The notes beneath the pieces are model-generated. The model did no database searches, had not been told where the DNA came from, and saw only the letters and a list, made by a program, of their open reading frames with translations. Positions 20,901-27,420 of a DNA stretch of 64,000 bases are shown one piece after another. Numbering within the stretch: the stretch's first letter is position 1; every line of letters starts with the position of its first letter. Source of the stretch: SMWN01 sp965221455 (GTDB lineage: Bacteria > Pseudomonadota > Gammaproteobacteria > Eutrophobiales > Eutrophobiaceae). The stretch covers positions 186,001 through 250,000 of the forward strand of contig OZ244890.1 of NCBI GenBank assembly GCA_965221455.1, written 5' to 3'. The translations under genes and the position numbers were made by a program.

Positions 20901-21502
20901 TTCCCGTTCAGGTAGGCAAAATTGGAGATGCCGTCACCATCCGCAGAGCGGGTTGAGAGACCGCCGCCCAGATTATACGTGTGCCCGCTACCGCCTCTAT
21001 CCGGGATGACGTAATTGGTGGGCGCCCCCGCTACCCGAAAACTGTCCAGAAGCGCATTCTGCGCCCGTGCCGCCGGGCTTGCCCATGCCGTCATCAGGGC
21101 GACGGCAGCCATGGCTGCCGTCATCCCGCGCCAAGCCCCTGTCCCCGGGGCGACAAGTTCGACGGTCAGCCGCAGTTGCCTCGTTATGCCTGCGAGTGTG
21201 TACGTTTTTGCATCGTGATGGCGGCGATGTCGTGGGGTGGAGTACGTGTCGCCGTCAACGCAGCGGGTGTTGCTTCTGTTGCGGTCCGCCAACGCCTCGC
21301 TTAAGCGGCGGTTCCAGCACGCTACCTTGCCGTGGATCTGCGGACGGCATCCATGCGTCAGACGATGCAGAACCTTATGTCGGGCACTCCCTCCATCCAC
21401 GGTCACGCATGCGGTGCGTTCGGTCATGGACCAGTTATGCCGGTGCGTGGTGCGTGGTGCGTGGTGCGTGGTGCGTTTGAGTCTAAGTTGTTTTGCCACC
21501 AT
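11912..21502 (-). CDS. Giant secreted Calx-beta-repeat protein with C-terminal dockerin/EF-hand-like repeats
   Basis: The 3196-codon frame encodes, in order: an arginine/histidine-rich leader (1-126); a signal peptide, MTAAMAAVALMTAWASPAARA (127-147); a Cys-containing N-terminal region (about 148-800); two Ig-like modules with YQWQ...TYT and a WLRV strand (about 800-1000); about 19 Calx-beta-like repeats of some 108 residues (about 1000-3086), each with an EGG..YTL strand, a DNWN.AQTVTV.GVEDAD core and a VTVTDND end; and two near-identical C-terminal repeats with the EF-hand/dockerin loop DVDGSGG..NQSDG. Calcium binding, export and a role at the cell surface are inferred. I see no autotransporter barrel, LPXTG or TM anchor. 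The start is uncertain: ATGs at 21502, 21427 and 21124 are possible, and only the last puts the signal peptide at the N-terminus. The gene is more GC-rich than its neighbours and lies alone on a repeat-bounded insert. The long opposite-strand frames inside it are shadows. Confidence 0.88.
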   Translation of the reverse strand: MVAKQLRLKRTTHHAPRTTHRHNWSMTERTACVTVDGGSARHKVLHRLTHGCRPQIHGKVACWNRRLSEALADRNRSNTRCVDGDTYSTPRHRRHHDAKTYTLAGITRQLRLTVELVAPGTGAWRGMTAAMAAVALMTAWASPAARAQNALLDSFRVAGAPTNYVIPDRGGSGHTYNLGGGLSTRSADGDGISNFAYLNGNNNVQVGTNVVVVPWFIHKDDVHIDHSGTANTSERASPVGDNWFFRGGHSAFECSTDDSITGDIVTEFCTFNFTFSGDIGATRDRRVARRVRNPRLNVTVTVYDADGQAFTASCRRSNTNPLAFIMPAGTGTSLVTRNDTLENDARCHTPQTLVSAHGAGRIDAASLNTAFNAPMYAEGNPDTASYTYTGTINNETLTTRRTCSVNVVGTPGPNNPCPEGTNPVLYPNSGIPTGGWTQIGMSEIISPTTLKVWYDRQSGPLNLSFPFRTTISRAFPTFANFLAAWNAGDNDWHNPFTGGFTTIPGPGRVLLISNNVNLATIHCENDRGTLRAAANISEYTILYNFFPAMRTLCLSTPYALTRQSVAAIVAEQGTLDYNDGWGAWSAGNITDKNQTRTCNAGTGGHCANAYGGGTTNHGGTEARPSETFWNNYIVNGPAGHTDATEVVSPAGGLRRDIQSVAFTRDNGDGRLQFNLIMAQGPISFNLQYITIEQATPSSGILFTLGAANFNISLKSGLSRPNPSWTAIPGSGVVFYRPSANNGVVLLDTSCNASGDLRVRSGTTTDTEQTVQASSSLCNIGASASDITKQVIGELSATDNFIYDAALVSLGAIQDSTPNTPANVGDILTAGAPSHPRLTVNASAWQWQRCTTQDCSSATAISPGGTAATYTVQAADQGNWLRVQVTQGGDFNDTLFSNSVQADRRGAIGTPTGTARVGGTLTAGAVTDPDASPNTDVGTITYQWQTATASAGPFTAAPGTNNTATYTIASDQSQIGSWLRVMASYPNAGGDSLTSDAVVVAGVQVSQTALNVTEGGTTTSYNLMLGSQPTHAVTISVTSDNAAVTVSPVTLSFTTSNWNQAQTVTVMGVEDANGDSETGVQLTHTVSSSDTVYAGMTPPAVTVNVMDIDTGVSASTATLAVDEGGTNMYTLNLNTRPTHAVTIAVTSDHPAVTLNPATLSFDMNNWNQAQAVTVTAIEDANATSETGVQLSHALSSSDTLYAAVTPPTVTVSVTDNDTASVTVSTTTLAVNEGRTNQYTLRLATPPSHEVTLGVTSDHAAATVSPATLRFDMNTWNQVQTVTVMGVEDADTNDVSGVQLRHTVRSSDTLYAALTPPVVTVSVTDNDVGVTVSTTTLAVNEGGTSEYTLRLETQPTHAVMLSVTSDHAAVTVTSPLTFDRDNWNRLQTVTVTAVEDANTDSERGVQLSHTMSSSDTRYAALIPPAVTVSVTDNDAGVVVSTDTLAVNEGGTSAYTLRLTTPPSHDVTLSVASDNAAVSVNPASLRFNRFTWNQVQTVTVTGAEDADTDSETGVQLSHTVSSSDAGYAAVTPSAVTVSVTDNDTAAVLVSTTRLTVNEGGTSAYTLRLATPPSHDVTLSVTSDNAAVTVTASLTFTRHTWNQAQTVTVTGVEDANATGETGVQLSHAVSSSDTAYAAVTPLAVTVTVTDNDTPGVTVIASPATVAVGESHTGGYRVVLNTRPSADVTVAVTSGDPEAVSATPSLTFSKDNWDSMQTVMVTGVEDADSNHESVRLSHTVTSMDSSYNGVAVTVANADRDDNSGTVTVTVTDNEVAGATVSATLLTVAEGSTVTYTLELNTRPSAAVTVMVSSDAQDAVTATPSLTFTTTNWNVARTVTVTGVEDTDASNERVRLSHTVSSMDNDYNDVSIFPVVVNTTDNDNDTAGVGLSATALTVAEGGNNTFTVVLNSLPTDIVSMVISNPDDGAVSISPSDFVFSGADWNQPRTVTVMAVEDTDARDERVSLTLNSASTDLNYDGRAAARSVAVTVTDDEVPPPGVTVSLTTLAVAEGGTGDYTVVLDAPPRAAVNITVRSDDISAATATSPLMFTSDNWSMPQTVTVMGVEDVDAVSESGVRLSHRVSSTDARYGTLTPDAVMVNLTDNDTAGLDVVTELNVKEGEMGTLTLKLHSRPTHPVVVLIESADTAIATVTPSPSLTFNETNWHIARTVTVTGIEDADASDAMVALRLGSISADLGYLGLAASIAVTVTDDDKGGLLVTPTMLTLGEGGRATYTVVLDSKPFGNVQFNLRPATGTAIEHVRVAPGNLFFGQRNWNQPQTVTLTGVEDADTNNESVRLLYVPTSLNSVDTATFTTTVSVDVTVTDNDVVGVTVDPTNRILDERGNSAYTLVLNTRPTDPVTVAVASDNMNAATVIDATRIFDTNNWNAAQTVTVFGVPDPDTHDANVRLTHTATSMDTRYHSVAITPVTLRVTDSDTAAVTVAPSSRTLAEGGLADSYTVRLSHRPTADVSIAVTSADAGAVSVSPATLMLTADNWDEAQTVTIRAVEDADATDESVRLRHAATSADSHYNAIAIAHVTARVNDDETAGVTVTSSALSVPEGGSADYTLMLTSQPSADVTVNLSRLDHRVATASPTRLTFTTSDWRTARTVTVRGVQDPDANPVSIKLSHRAKSADPAYNEVRIDVVDVTVTDDDTAGMTVTPGRLTVGEGGTGSYTLALSTRPSADVRIMVTSENTAAATVSSTPLMFTTSNWSQARTVRVVAVEDANMSNETVLLTHTASSRDSTYNGSAVTTMLPVTVADNDAVGVTVDPTNPTIDEGGTGSYMVVLNTRPTDEVRVTVSNGNTAGATASPATLTFTTDNWNTVQTVTLTGVEDGDTSNASVRLSHTSASADSAYNAGAVTIAAVDVTVRDDDTAGVAVSQTALTILEGGSGNYMLALTSQPDAAVTIAVSSANTAAVTATATLTFTEDNWNTAQTVTVMGVDDADANDVSGVQLSHAVTSTGTAYAAVTAAAVSVTVNDDDTAGLTVTPGRVTVGEGGSGTYMLVLTSRPNAAVTVAVSSPDTDAVTVTATLTFNMDNWNSAQTVTVMGVRDADENDERVQLSHTVTSTDIAYRAVTAAVVVTVTEFNLDVDGSGGTANQSDGLMIGRYLFGIRDMAGLLDTIPGSPSFSEISANIARGVASGRLDVDGSGGAANQSDGLMIGRYLFGIRDTAGLLDTIPGNPSFSAVTTNIGALLQ
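21442..21476. repeat. Heptanucleotide tandem repeat (GGTGCGT x5) at the 5' end of the giant gene
   Basis: Five perfect consecutive copies of GGTGCGT (ACGCACC on the coding strand). They lie inside the reading frame if translation starts at 21502, where they encode a Thr/His/Pro/Arg-rich stretch, or 15-49 bases upstream of the next ATG at 21427. A unit of seven changes the frame with every copy gained or lost, the hallmark of slipped-strand phase-variable loci. Confidence 0.9.
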
Positions 21503-21547
21503 AAGTCAAGTTCTCTCTAGTCAGTCATCCAGATTGCTATGCTGTCA

Positions 21548-21576
21548 ATTGTACCATTACCCCGCGCAGTATTAAA
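21548..21576 (-). promoter_or_regulatory. Possible extended -10 promoter of the giant gene
   Basis: On the minus strand, TGG-TACAAT (-10 at 21548-21553 with the TGn extension) lies 17 bases after TTTAAT (21571-21576). Transcription would begin some 40 bases before the ATG at 21502, just inside the right flanking repeat. The -35 match is weak. Confidence 0.25.
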
Positions 21577-21587
21577 TACATAATATC

Positions 21588-22036
21588 GTGAACCACACCA
21601 CAAATCGCACTTCTTTGTTGTAATTGATCATGTACTGTACAGGTCGTGAACAATCCCGCCCTTTGTGAGAGGCGTATGCTGTTGTATTTGATTCGCCCAT
21701 CCGCCGGTTTTTGGTTCAGCCGATTGAGCGCTGCAAACCGTCAGTCTTCGTGAACCTTGAGAACGCCTCTGCTTCGGTACTGTTGACCGGTAGGCCCACC
21801 CAACCTTGCGCACGGTGCGCTTTCCGGCGGCTGTTACCGCTGTGCTCAGGGGTCGCGGTCAAACCCTGTGTCTCCCGGAATGGCAGCACACGCAAACGCC
21901 GCGCAGCCATTGCATTGTGCATCCCCGCTTGTATCGCTTGACGCCCGAGACGATAAACACTCTTCAGCCGTTCACCCGGGTGCCGAGATTGCACTCAGCC
22001 TTATCCTGCAATGCGTACAATTATGTTGCTGAACTT
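21588..22036 (-). repeat. Right copy of the flanking degenerate transposable element
   Basis: About 450 bases aligning with the left copy in the same orientation (shared TGTACTGTACAGG, CCTTTGTGAGA, CGCCGGTTTTTGGTTC, CCGAGATTGCAC and TTATCCTGCAAT). It ends 22 bases from the purF stop. The minus-strand translation is broken and shows only weak transposase resemblance. It separates the giant gene from purF. Confidence 0.75.
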
Positions 22037-22058
22037 ACATAATCTACAGATTAAACGA

Positions 22059-23570
22059 TTAGATATTGTTAGGGAGGTCAATCAAATTCTCTTCTCTCGC
22101 CTCTCTACCCGACTTTATCTTATCATTTCTCATCTCCCCAATATGATCGAGATATTCCTGATTCACATCACCCGTCACATATTCACCGCTGAAACAGGAT
22201 AGATCGAATTGAGTGATGGCTGAGCCACCTGCTTGTGCAGTTTCGATTAGTTTATCCAGGTCCTGATATATCAACCAATCGGCACCGATCAGACTTGCTA
22301 TTTCCTTTTGAGTTTTATCATGTGCGATCAATTCGTCTACCGTCGGCATATCAATTCCATATACATTTGGATAAATGACCGGCGGTGCTGCTGATGCGAA
22401 ATATACTTTTCCAGCGCCGGCATTTCTCGCCATTTCCACGATTTGACCTGATGTCGTCCCTCTTACTATGGAATCGTCAACTAACAGAACATTTTTATCC
22501 CTAAATTCTGATTCGATTGCATTCAGTTTTTGCCGGACTGATTTCTTGCGGATTTCCTGTCCCGGCATAATAAAAGTACGGGGAATATAACGGTTCTTGA
22601 TAAATCCCTCGCTATATTTCACGTTGAGTTTTTGCGCCAGAGGCAACGCCGCTGTTCTACCCGTATCCGGAATGGGTATGACAACATCAATGTCATGATT
22701 CGGTCTCAGCGCCAGTATCTTCTCTGCTAAAGCCTCACCCATACGCAGTCTTGAATTGTAGACTGAAATTCCATCAATGATAGAATCAGGTCTGGCTAAA
22801 TAAACATACTCAAAGATACAGGGTGAATATCGTGGATTTTCCGCGCATTGGCGCGTATACAGTTTGCCATCTTTAGTCACGAAGATAGCTTCACCGGGTT
22901 TGATGTCGCGAATGACAGTAAATCCCAATGAGGTAATTGCAACACTTTCAGAGGCAATCATGTATTCCTTACCGGCCTCTGTGTCACGCTCCCCGAAAAT
23001 CACCGGTCTGATAGCATGGGGATCACGGAAACCCAAAATACCAAAACCACAGATCATCGCTACCGCCGCGTAGCCCCCTCTGCAACGCTTATGCAAATTT
23101 TCAACCGCATCAAAAACATCATCAACTTCCAGTCGAGGCTTACCTATGCGCTGTAGTTCATGTGCCAGCACATTGAGTAAAACTTCCGAATCGGAATCTG
23201 TGTTTATATGCCTGAGATCATCCTTGAATAATTGGCTTTTCAGTTCTTCACCGTTGGTAAGATTGCCGTTGTGTGCCAATGATATTCCATAGGGAGAATT
23301 GACATAGAACGGCTGTGCCTCAGCGGACGATGCACAACCAGCCGTCGGGTAACGAATATGACCTATACCAATTTTACCTCTAAGACTCAGCATATGACGG
23401 GTGTGGAATATATCTCTCACAAGACCGTTGCTTTTGCGCAGGTAAAGTCTGCGATCATGGTATGTCATCATTCCCGCAGCATCCTGTCCTCTATGTTGCA
23501 AGACCGTCAGGCCGTCATATATGAGTTGATTTACAAACTGTTTACCTACAATTCCAATGATACCGCACAT
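22059..23570 (-). CDS. purF: Amidophosphoribosyltransferase
   Basis: The 503-residue enzyme carries out the first committed step of purine synthesis, making phosphoribosylamine from PRPP and glutamine. The N-terminus MCGIIGIVG exposes Cys2 as the glutaminase nucleophile, with no propeptide. LQHRGQDAAGM and SLAHNGNLTN belong to the glutaminase domain, and NVLLVDDSIVRGTTS is the PRPP-binding loop. The length is that of the E. coli-type enzyme. It follows cvpA on the same strand with a 135-base gap. In the usual gammaproteobacterial order metZ would come next; here the giant-gene insert begins 22 bases after its stop codon. Confidence 0.97.
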   Translation of the reverse strand: MCGIIGIVGKQFVNQLIYDGLTVLQHRGQDAAGMMTYHDRRLYLRKSNGLVRDIFHTRHMLSLRGKIGIGHIRYPTAGCASSAEAQPFYVNSPYGISLAHNGNLTNGEELKSQLFKDDLRHINTDSDSEVLLNVLAHELQRIGKPRLEVDDVFDAVENLHKRCRGGYAAVAMICGFGILGFRDPHAIRPVIFGERDTEAGKEYMIASESVAITSLGFTVIRDIKPGEAIFVTKDGKLYTRQCAENPRYSPCIFEYVYLARPDSIIDGISVYNSRLRMGEALAEKILALRPNHDIDVVIPIPDTGRTAALPLAQKLNVKYSEGFIKNRYIPRTFIMPGQEIRKKSVRQKLNAIESEFRDKNVLLVDDSIVRGTTSGQIVEMARNAGAGKVYFASAAPPVIYPNVYGIDMPTVDELIAHDKTQKEIASLIGADWLIYQDLDKLIETAQAGGSAITQFDLSCFSGEYVTGDVNQEYLDHIGEMRNDKIKSGREAREENLIDLPNNI

Positions 23571-23705
23571 AGCAATTTGTTCCTTTAAACTGTTGAATCA
23601 GGCCTGCATGAATGAGTTTCCGGTGGATTAATTCCCTGTGGTTTGTCTTCGACGGATCCGTTCGTTGTTAATTGCATCACCATGATATTTTGAAATACTT
23701 TCCGG

Positions 23706-24194
23706 TCAATATCGTGCTGACCGCACAGCAACCTCTGCAAATGGTGGCATCACTCTTGAGTCATGCCACCATGGTGCTTGTGGCAGCGCTGTGAAACCTT
23801 CCAGGAAGACAATGACTTCCGCAACAATTACTCCCGGATCCATACCAAAGAACAACCCGAATATTCTATCCGCAGCGGTCAATCCCGTCCTGCCGAACAA
23901 TGTAACGATGAGAAAACATATCCCGGTGAGTCGCATGAGACTGACAATAAACAAGCCGATGAACGCCAGGATTGTCCTTAACACGGGTGTGTTGACGGAT
24001 GGTGCGGGTAACGGTGCAGATGCAGGTGAAAATTTGATTGAAATACCTAATGCCATGATCCAAACCAGTAATGAAAATACGATATTCAGAGAACCATGCG
24101 CTACACCAACGATGGTCGGTAGCGCGACAACGACCGAGATAGCGATATCAACAGACTGCACAATCTTCAGGCCTGTGTGTTTCCGGCATATCAA
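23706..24194 (-). CDS. cvpA: CvpA family membrane protein
   Basis: A small integral membrane protein, with about four hydrophobic segments in 162 residues, next to purF as in E. coli. Family features seen are DIAISVVVALPTIVGVAHG near the start, RTGLTAADRIFGLFFG in the middle and a PWWHDSRVMPPF end. The usual RG after FG is replaced by MDPG. The start is unclear: the TTG at 24194 touches its AAGGA. A GTG at 24161 starts just before the conserved region but lacks a clear ribosome-binding site. The ATG best placed behind AAGGA (24189) is in another frame and ends after 13 codons. This may be a sequence error or an unusual coupling with dedD. Confidence 0.8.
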   Translation of the reverse strand: MICRKHTGLKIVQSVDIAISVVVALPTIVGVAHGSLNIVFSLLVWIMALGISIKFSPASAPLPAPSVNTPVLRTILAFIGLFIVSLMRLTGICFLIVTLFGRTGLTAADRIFGLFFGMDPGVIVAEVIVFLEGFTALPQAPWWHDSRVMPPFAEVAVRSARY

Positions 24195-24202
24195 TCCTTA
24201 CG

Positions 24203-24796
24203 TTAAGGATAACTTATAATAATCCCGTCCAACTTCGTTTTTTCTTTCAAACTTTTTAATAGCAAGTCAACTTCCAGGCGTTTTATCTCTGGACCCACTC
24301 TTACTTTATAGCTTATCTCGCCATTTTCTTTAAATGGCTCCACAAAAGCCTGGAAACCTGCTTCCTTTAGTTTCTCTTTCAGGGATGCGGCGTTCTCTGC
24401 ATCAGTAAAACTGCCCAATTGCACAATCCACCATACAGACGAACCAACTTCAACATCATTTTGCACTGCTTCTTTTGCCGAAGAAATTTTCTCGTTTTCC
24501 GAAATATTCTCTTCAACAAGTACATCCTGTTTATTCTCCTTTTGAACTTTCCCGGATTTACTATCTTCCGACCCTGTCTTTGTGGACTCAATCGTACTTG
24601 ATGCAGCTTCGGCATCATCCTCGACAATGGGAATAATCCTCGAACTAAAACCCATTTCTGACTTTTCGCGAATATCCGAACCCGAAACAACACTTGTTTC
24701 CGGGGGATCCGACAGTATGATGGGTATGAGTGTAATCGCAATCGCTACCAGGACAACCGCTCCTACCAGGCGCTCTTTTAATCTCCGCTCCATCAT
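24203..24796 (-). CDS. dedD: SPOR-domain cell-division protein, DedD-like
   Basis: The 197 residues are arranged as a short cytoplasmic start (ERRLKERLVG), one transmembrane helix (about 11-29, VVLVAIAITLIPIIL), a long charged periplasmic linker rich in Glu, Ser and Lys, and a C-terminal SPOR domain from about residue 121 (WWIVQLGSFTDAENAASL...). SPOR domains bind glycan strands stripped of peptides at the division septum, so the protein probably localises to the septum. It lies between folC and cvpA, as DedD does in other gammaproteobacteria, with gaps of 30 and about 8 bases. Confidence 0.9.
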   Translation of the reverse strand: MMERRLKERLVGAVVLVAIAITLIPIILSDPPETSVVSGSDIREKSEMGFSSRIIPIVEDDAEAASSTIESTKTGSEDSKSGKVQKENKQDVLVEENISENEKISSAKEAVQNDVEVGSSVWWIVQLGSFTDAENAASLKEKLKEAGFQAFVEPFKENGEISYKVRVGPEIKRLEVDLLLKSLKEKTKLDGIIISYP

Positions 24797-24826
24797 TCCT
24801 GACCAGTTGCCAAATATTTACGCATA

Positions 24827-26137
24827 TTATATGCGGAGGTGTTTCACAGCATCACCCACCGTGAGAAAAGACCCTGTCACCACAATACGATCATGCATGC
24901 CGATTTTATCTTCCAATCCAACAAGGGCATCCTTCACCGTGTCATTTTCTGTAACAGGAACCGTCACGCCCAATTCAAGCAGTTCATTCTTTAGTGTTTT
25001 ACCGCTACTCCCTCGAGAACCCGGTATCGTCACTACATGCCAATAGTCAGTGATCTGGATCAATTCGCTCATAACACCTGTTTGATCTTTATCTTTCAAC
25101 ATTCCTATGACCACATGCGTTTTACCGCTATTCGGAAATTGCTCTAAATTATGCACCAACGTCCTGGCGGCCTGGGGGTTATGAGCTACATCAAGAATGA
25201 TTTGTCTCCCTTCGGTCAGCACCTGGAACCTACCGGTAAGACTGAAATTTTTCAAGCCTTTTTCTATTGCATCAATATCCACCGGCAATATCGATTTTAA
25301 TGTATTCAAAACCATCAAAACGCCGGCTGCATTTTGAATCTGGCAACTGTTATGTTGCTCCGGCCGTGGCAGATTTTTATAATGAGTGGCATTACATTGC
25401 CAGGACCAGTGATCACCGGTTAACTGATAATTAAAATCACGGTCGGGAATGTATAGTGTTGCACTTATTTTTTCGGCACATTCCATGATAGTCGCAGGAG
25501 GATGCGGATCAGAACAAACCGCCGGTTTGTGCTTGCGAAATATGCCCGCTTTTTCACGAGCGATAGATTCTCTATCTGAGCCTAACCATTGTGTATGATC
25601 CAAATCTATACTGGAAATCAGGGCGACATCGGCATCCAAACAATTAACCGCATCAAGCCGACCACCTAAACCCACCTCAAATACAGCAACGTCCAGGTTT
25701 GCGCGATGAAACACATCCATTGCAGCGAGCGTTCCAAATTCAAAATAAGTTAAAGAGATCGCCCCTCGTGCATGATCAATTCTGCTAAAAGACTCACACA
25801 ACATTTCATCGGTGACTTCAACGCCATTGAGCTTGATACGCTCGTTGTATCGTATGAGATGAGGTGATGTATAGCACCCGACTTTATATCCTGAATTAGC
25901 AATGATTGAATCCAGCATGGTCACACTGGAGCCTTTACCATTTGTTCCAGCAACACTAATAACGGTAAAGTCAGGATTGAGCAGTCCCATATTCCCGGCA
26001 ACTTCGGTACAGCGATCCAGACCTAGCTCAATTGCCGCACAATGTAACTCCTCTTGCCACGCCAGCCATTTCTGGAGTGTGTTATATCGCATCACTATGT
26101 TATCAAAGTGATTCTGAGGCATGGGCTTTGTGTTCAT
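24827..26137 (-). CDS. folC: Bifunctional folylpolyglutamate/dihydrofolate synthase
   Basis: A Mur-ligase-family enzyme of 436 residues that joins glutamate to dihydropteroate and to reduced folates, a step needed for the folate-linked C1 carriers of this organism. The ATP loop VAGTNGKGSS lies at 62-71, followed by GCYTSPHLIRYNERI, EVGLGGRLDAVN and the DLDHTQWLG region. ILDVAHNPQAA and a C-terminal ligase domain complete the usual order. It sits between accD and dedD, as in Pseudomonas and E. coli. The 229-base gap to accD is unusually long and contains a dispersed short repeat (about 26324-26349). Confidence 0.96.
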   Translation of the reverse strand: MNTKPMPQNHFDNIVMRYNTLQKWLAWQEELHCAAIELGLDRCTEVAGNMGLLNPDFTVISVAGTNGKGSSVTMLDSIIANSGYKVGCYTSPHLIRYNERIKLNGVEVTDEMLCESFSRIDHARGAISLTYFEFGTLAAMDVFHRANLDVAVFEVGLGGRLDAVNCLDADVALISSIDLDHTQWLGSDRESIAREKAGIFRKHKPAVCSDPHPPATIMECAEKISATLYIPDRDFNYQLTGDHWSWQCNATHYKNLPRPEQHNSCQIQNAAGVLMVLNTLKSILPVDIDAIEKGLKNFSLTGRFQVLTEGRQIILDVAHNPQAARTLVHNLEQFPNSGKTHVVIGMLKDKDQTGVMSELIQITDYWHVVTIPGSRGSSGKTLKNELLELGVTVPVTENDTVKDALVGLEDKIGMHDRIVVTGSFLTVGDAVKHLRI

Positions 26138-26366
26138 GGTTGATAATTGAGGATTATCCCGGACCGCTTTGTTGCCTGGAATATTTCTGATTAAGTCTGA
26201 GCGAAACAGCTTACGTTCAGAATGCTCGCAATTGGTACCTCATGCAAATCAATGGCCTGGATCAAGATGCCAGGCGCAGGTAATAACAGCTGACTACTGC
26301 AAAGTGAGAATACTTCGAGCGCAAGAGTCAGGTTCATGACTAAATCAGAGGTCCCCAGGCCGTTTA

Positions 26367-27212
26367 TCAGGTTAAAATGGACAGTATAGAAGATATTCTC
26401 TGACGCATTTCTCGTCGATCCACAATCATATCTATATCTCCATGTTGCAAAAGAAATTCACTTTTCTGGAAGCCTTCAGGCAAAGTCTCTCGTACCGTTT
26501 GCTCAATTACTCTGGGTCCTGCGAATCCTATCAACGCACGAGGCTCCGCAATATTGATATCTCCTAACGTTGCCAGGCTGGCGGAAACTCCACCCATTGT
26601 TGGATTGGTTAAAACGGAAATGTAAGGCAATCCTTTGTCAGCCAAATCTGCCAGAGCCGAACTCGTCCTTGCCATTTGCATTAAAGACAACATCGCCTCC
26701 TGCATGCGTGCACCACCACTGGCGGAGAAACATACCAGTGGGATATTGTTATCGACAGCCGCTGCAACAGCCAGAACAAACCGCTCGCCAACAACTGCGC
26801 CCATCGATCCCGCCATAAAATTATATTCGAATGCTGCAACTACCACGGGGATTTCTTTTACCTGCCCCATGAACACCACCAGTGCATCATTTTCTTTTGT
26901 CTGTTTTTGTGCCTGACTGAGTCGATCTTTATATTTCTTTTTATCGCGAAACCTTAACCTGTCAATGGGTTTGAGTTCACCACCTATTTCAACTCTGGAC
27001 TCTGGATCCAAAAAACTTTCGATCCGTAAACGGGCGCCAATATACATGTGGTGAGAACATTTGGGACAAACTTCAAGATGTCGCTGCAAATCGGCTCGAT
27101 ATAAAACGGCACTACACTCACCACATTTTGACCAAACACCTTCCGGTACTGTGCGCCTGGAGGCACTATTCTTTTTGATCCTGGAAGGAAGCAATTTTTT
27201 AAACCAATTCAT
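26367..27212 (-). CDS. accD: Acetyl-CoA carboxylase carboxyltransferase subunit beta
   Basis: The 281-residue beta subunit of the carboxyltransferase that, with AccA, moves the carboxyl group from biotin to acetyl-CoA in fatty-acid synthesis. The N-terminal zinc ribbon has Cys30, Cys33, Cys49 and Cys52 (KCGEC...CPKC). The crotonase-like fold follows with FMAGSMGAVVGERF, CFSASGGARMQEAMLSLMQMA and LIGFAGPRVIEQT. The length is normal. It is followed by folC on the same strand and preceded by trpA, separated by 208 bases. Confidence 0.97.
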   Translation of the reverse strand: MNWFKKLLPSRIKKNSASRRTVPEGVWSKCGECSAVLYRADLQRHLEVCPKCSHHMYIGARLRIESFLDPESRVEIGGELKPIDRLRFRDKKKYKDRLSQAQKQTKENDALVVFMGQVKEIPVVVAAFEYNFMAGSMGAVVGERFVLAVAAAVDNNIPLVCFSASGGARMQEAMLSLMQMARTSSALADLADKGLPYISVLTNPTMGGVSASLATLGDINIAEPRALIGFAGPRVIEQTVRETLPEGFQKSEFLLQHGDIDMIVDRREMRQRISSILSILT

Positions 27213-27420
27213 TGTCTTCTACCTGAAAATCCCTGATTGAATCCAGGTTGAAGCAGCCTGTTTTAAACATCGACGCGCCATACGAATCAGTGAGTTGGAG
27301 CAAGGCGTAAGCCGCCATAACCACCACCTGTTACAAGGGTTGACAACGGGGAGTATGGAGATTTTGGACGCAAGAGTTGAGTTCATAATTTGGCCAGGCG
27401 TTCCTTTACTGTGTATTGTT

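Larger units (their letters stand above)
10814..22036. mobile_element. Transposon-like island between metZ and purF carrying one giant gene
   Basis: The block between metZ (start 10752) and purF (stop 22059) is bounded by two diverged direct copies of one element (10814-11856 and 21588-22036). It contains a single gene of about 9.6 kb whose base composition is visibly more GC-rich than the flanking genes. In Pseudomonas-type genomes purF and metZ are adjacent, so the block looks like an insertion. No recombinase that could now move it is intact. Boundaries are those of the repeats; I could not identify a target-site duplication. Confidence 0.7.
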
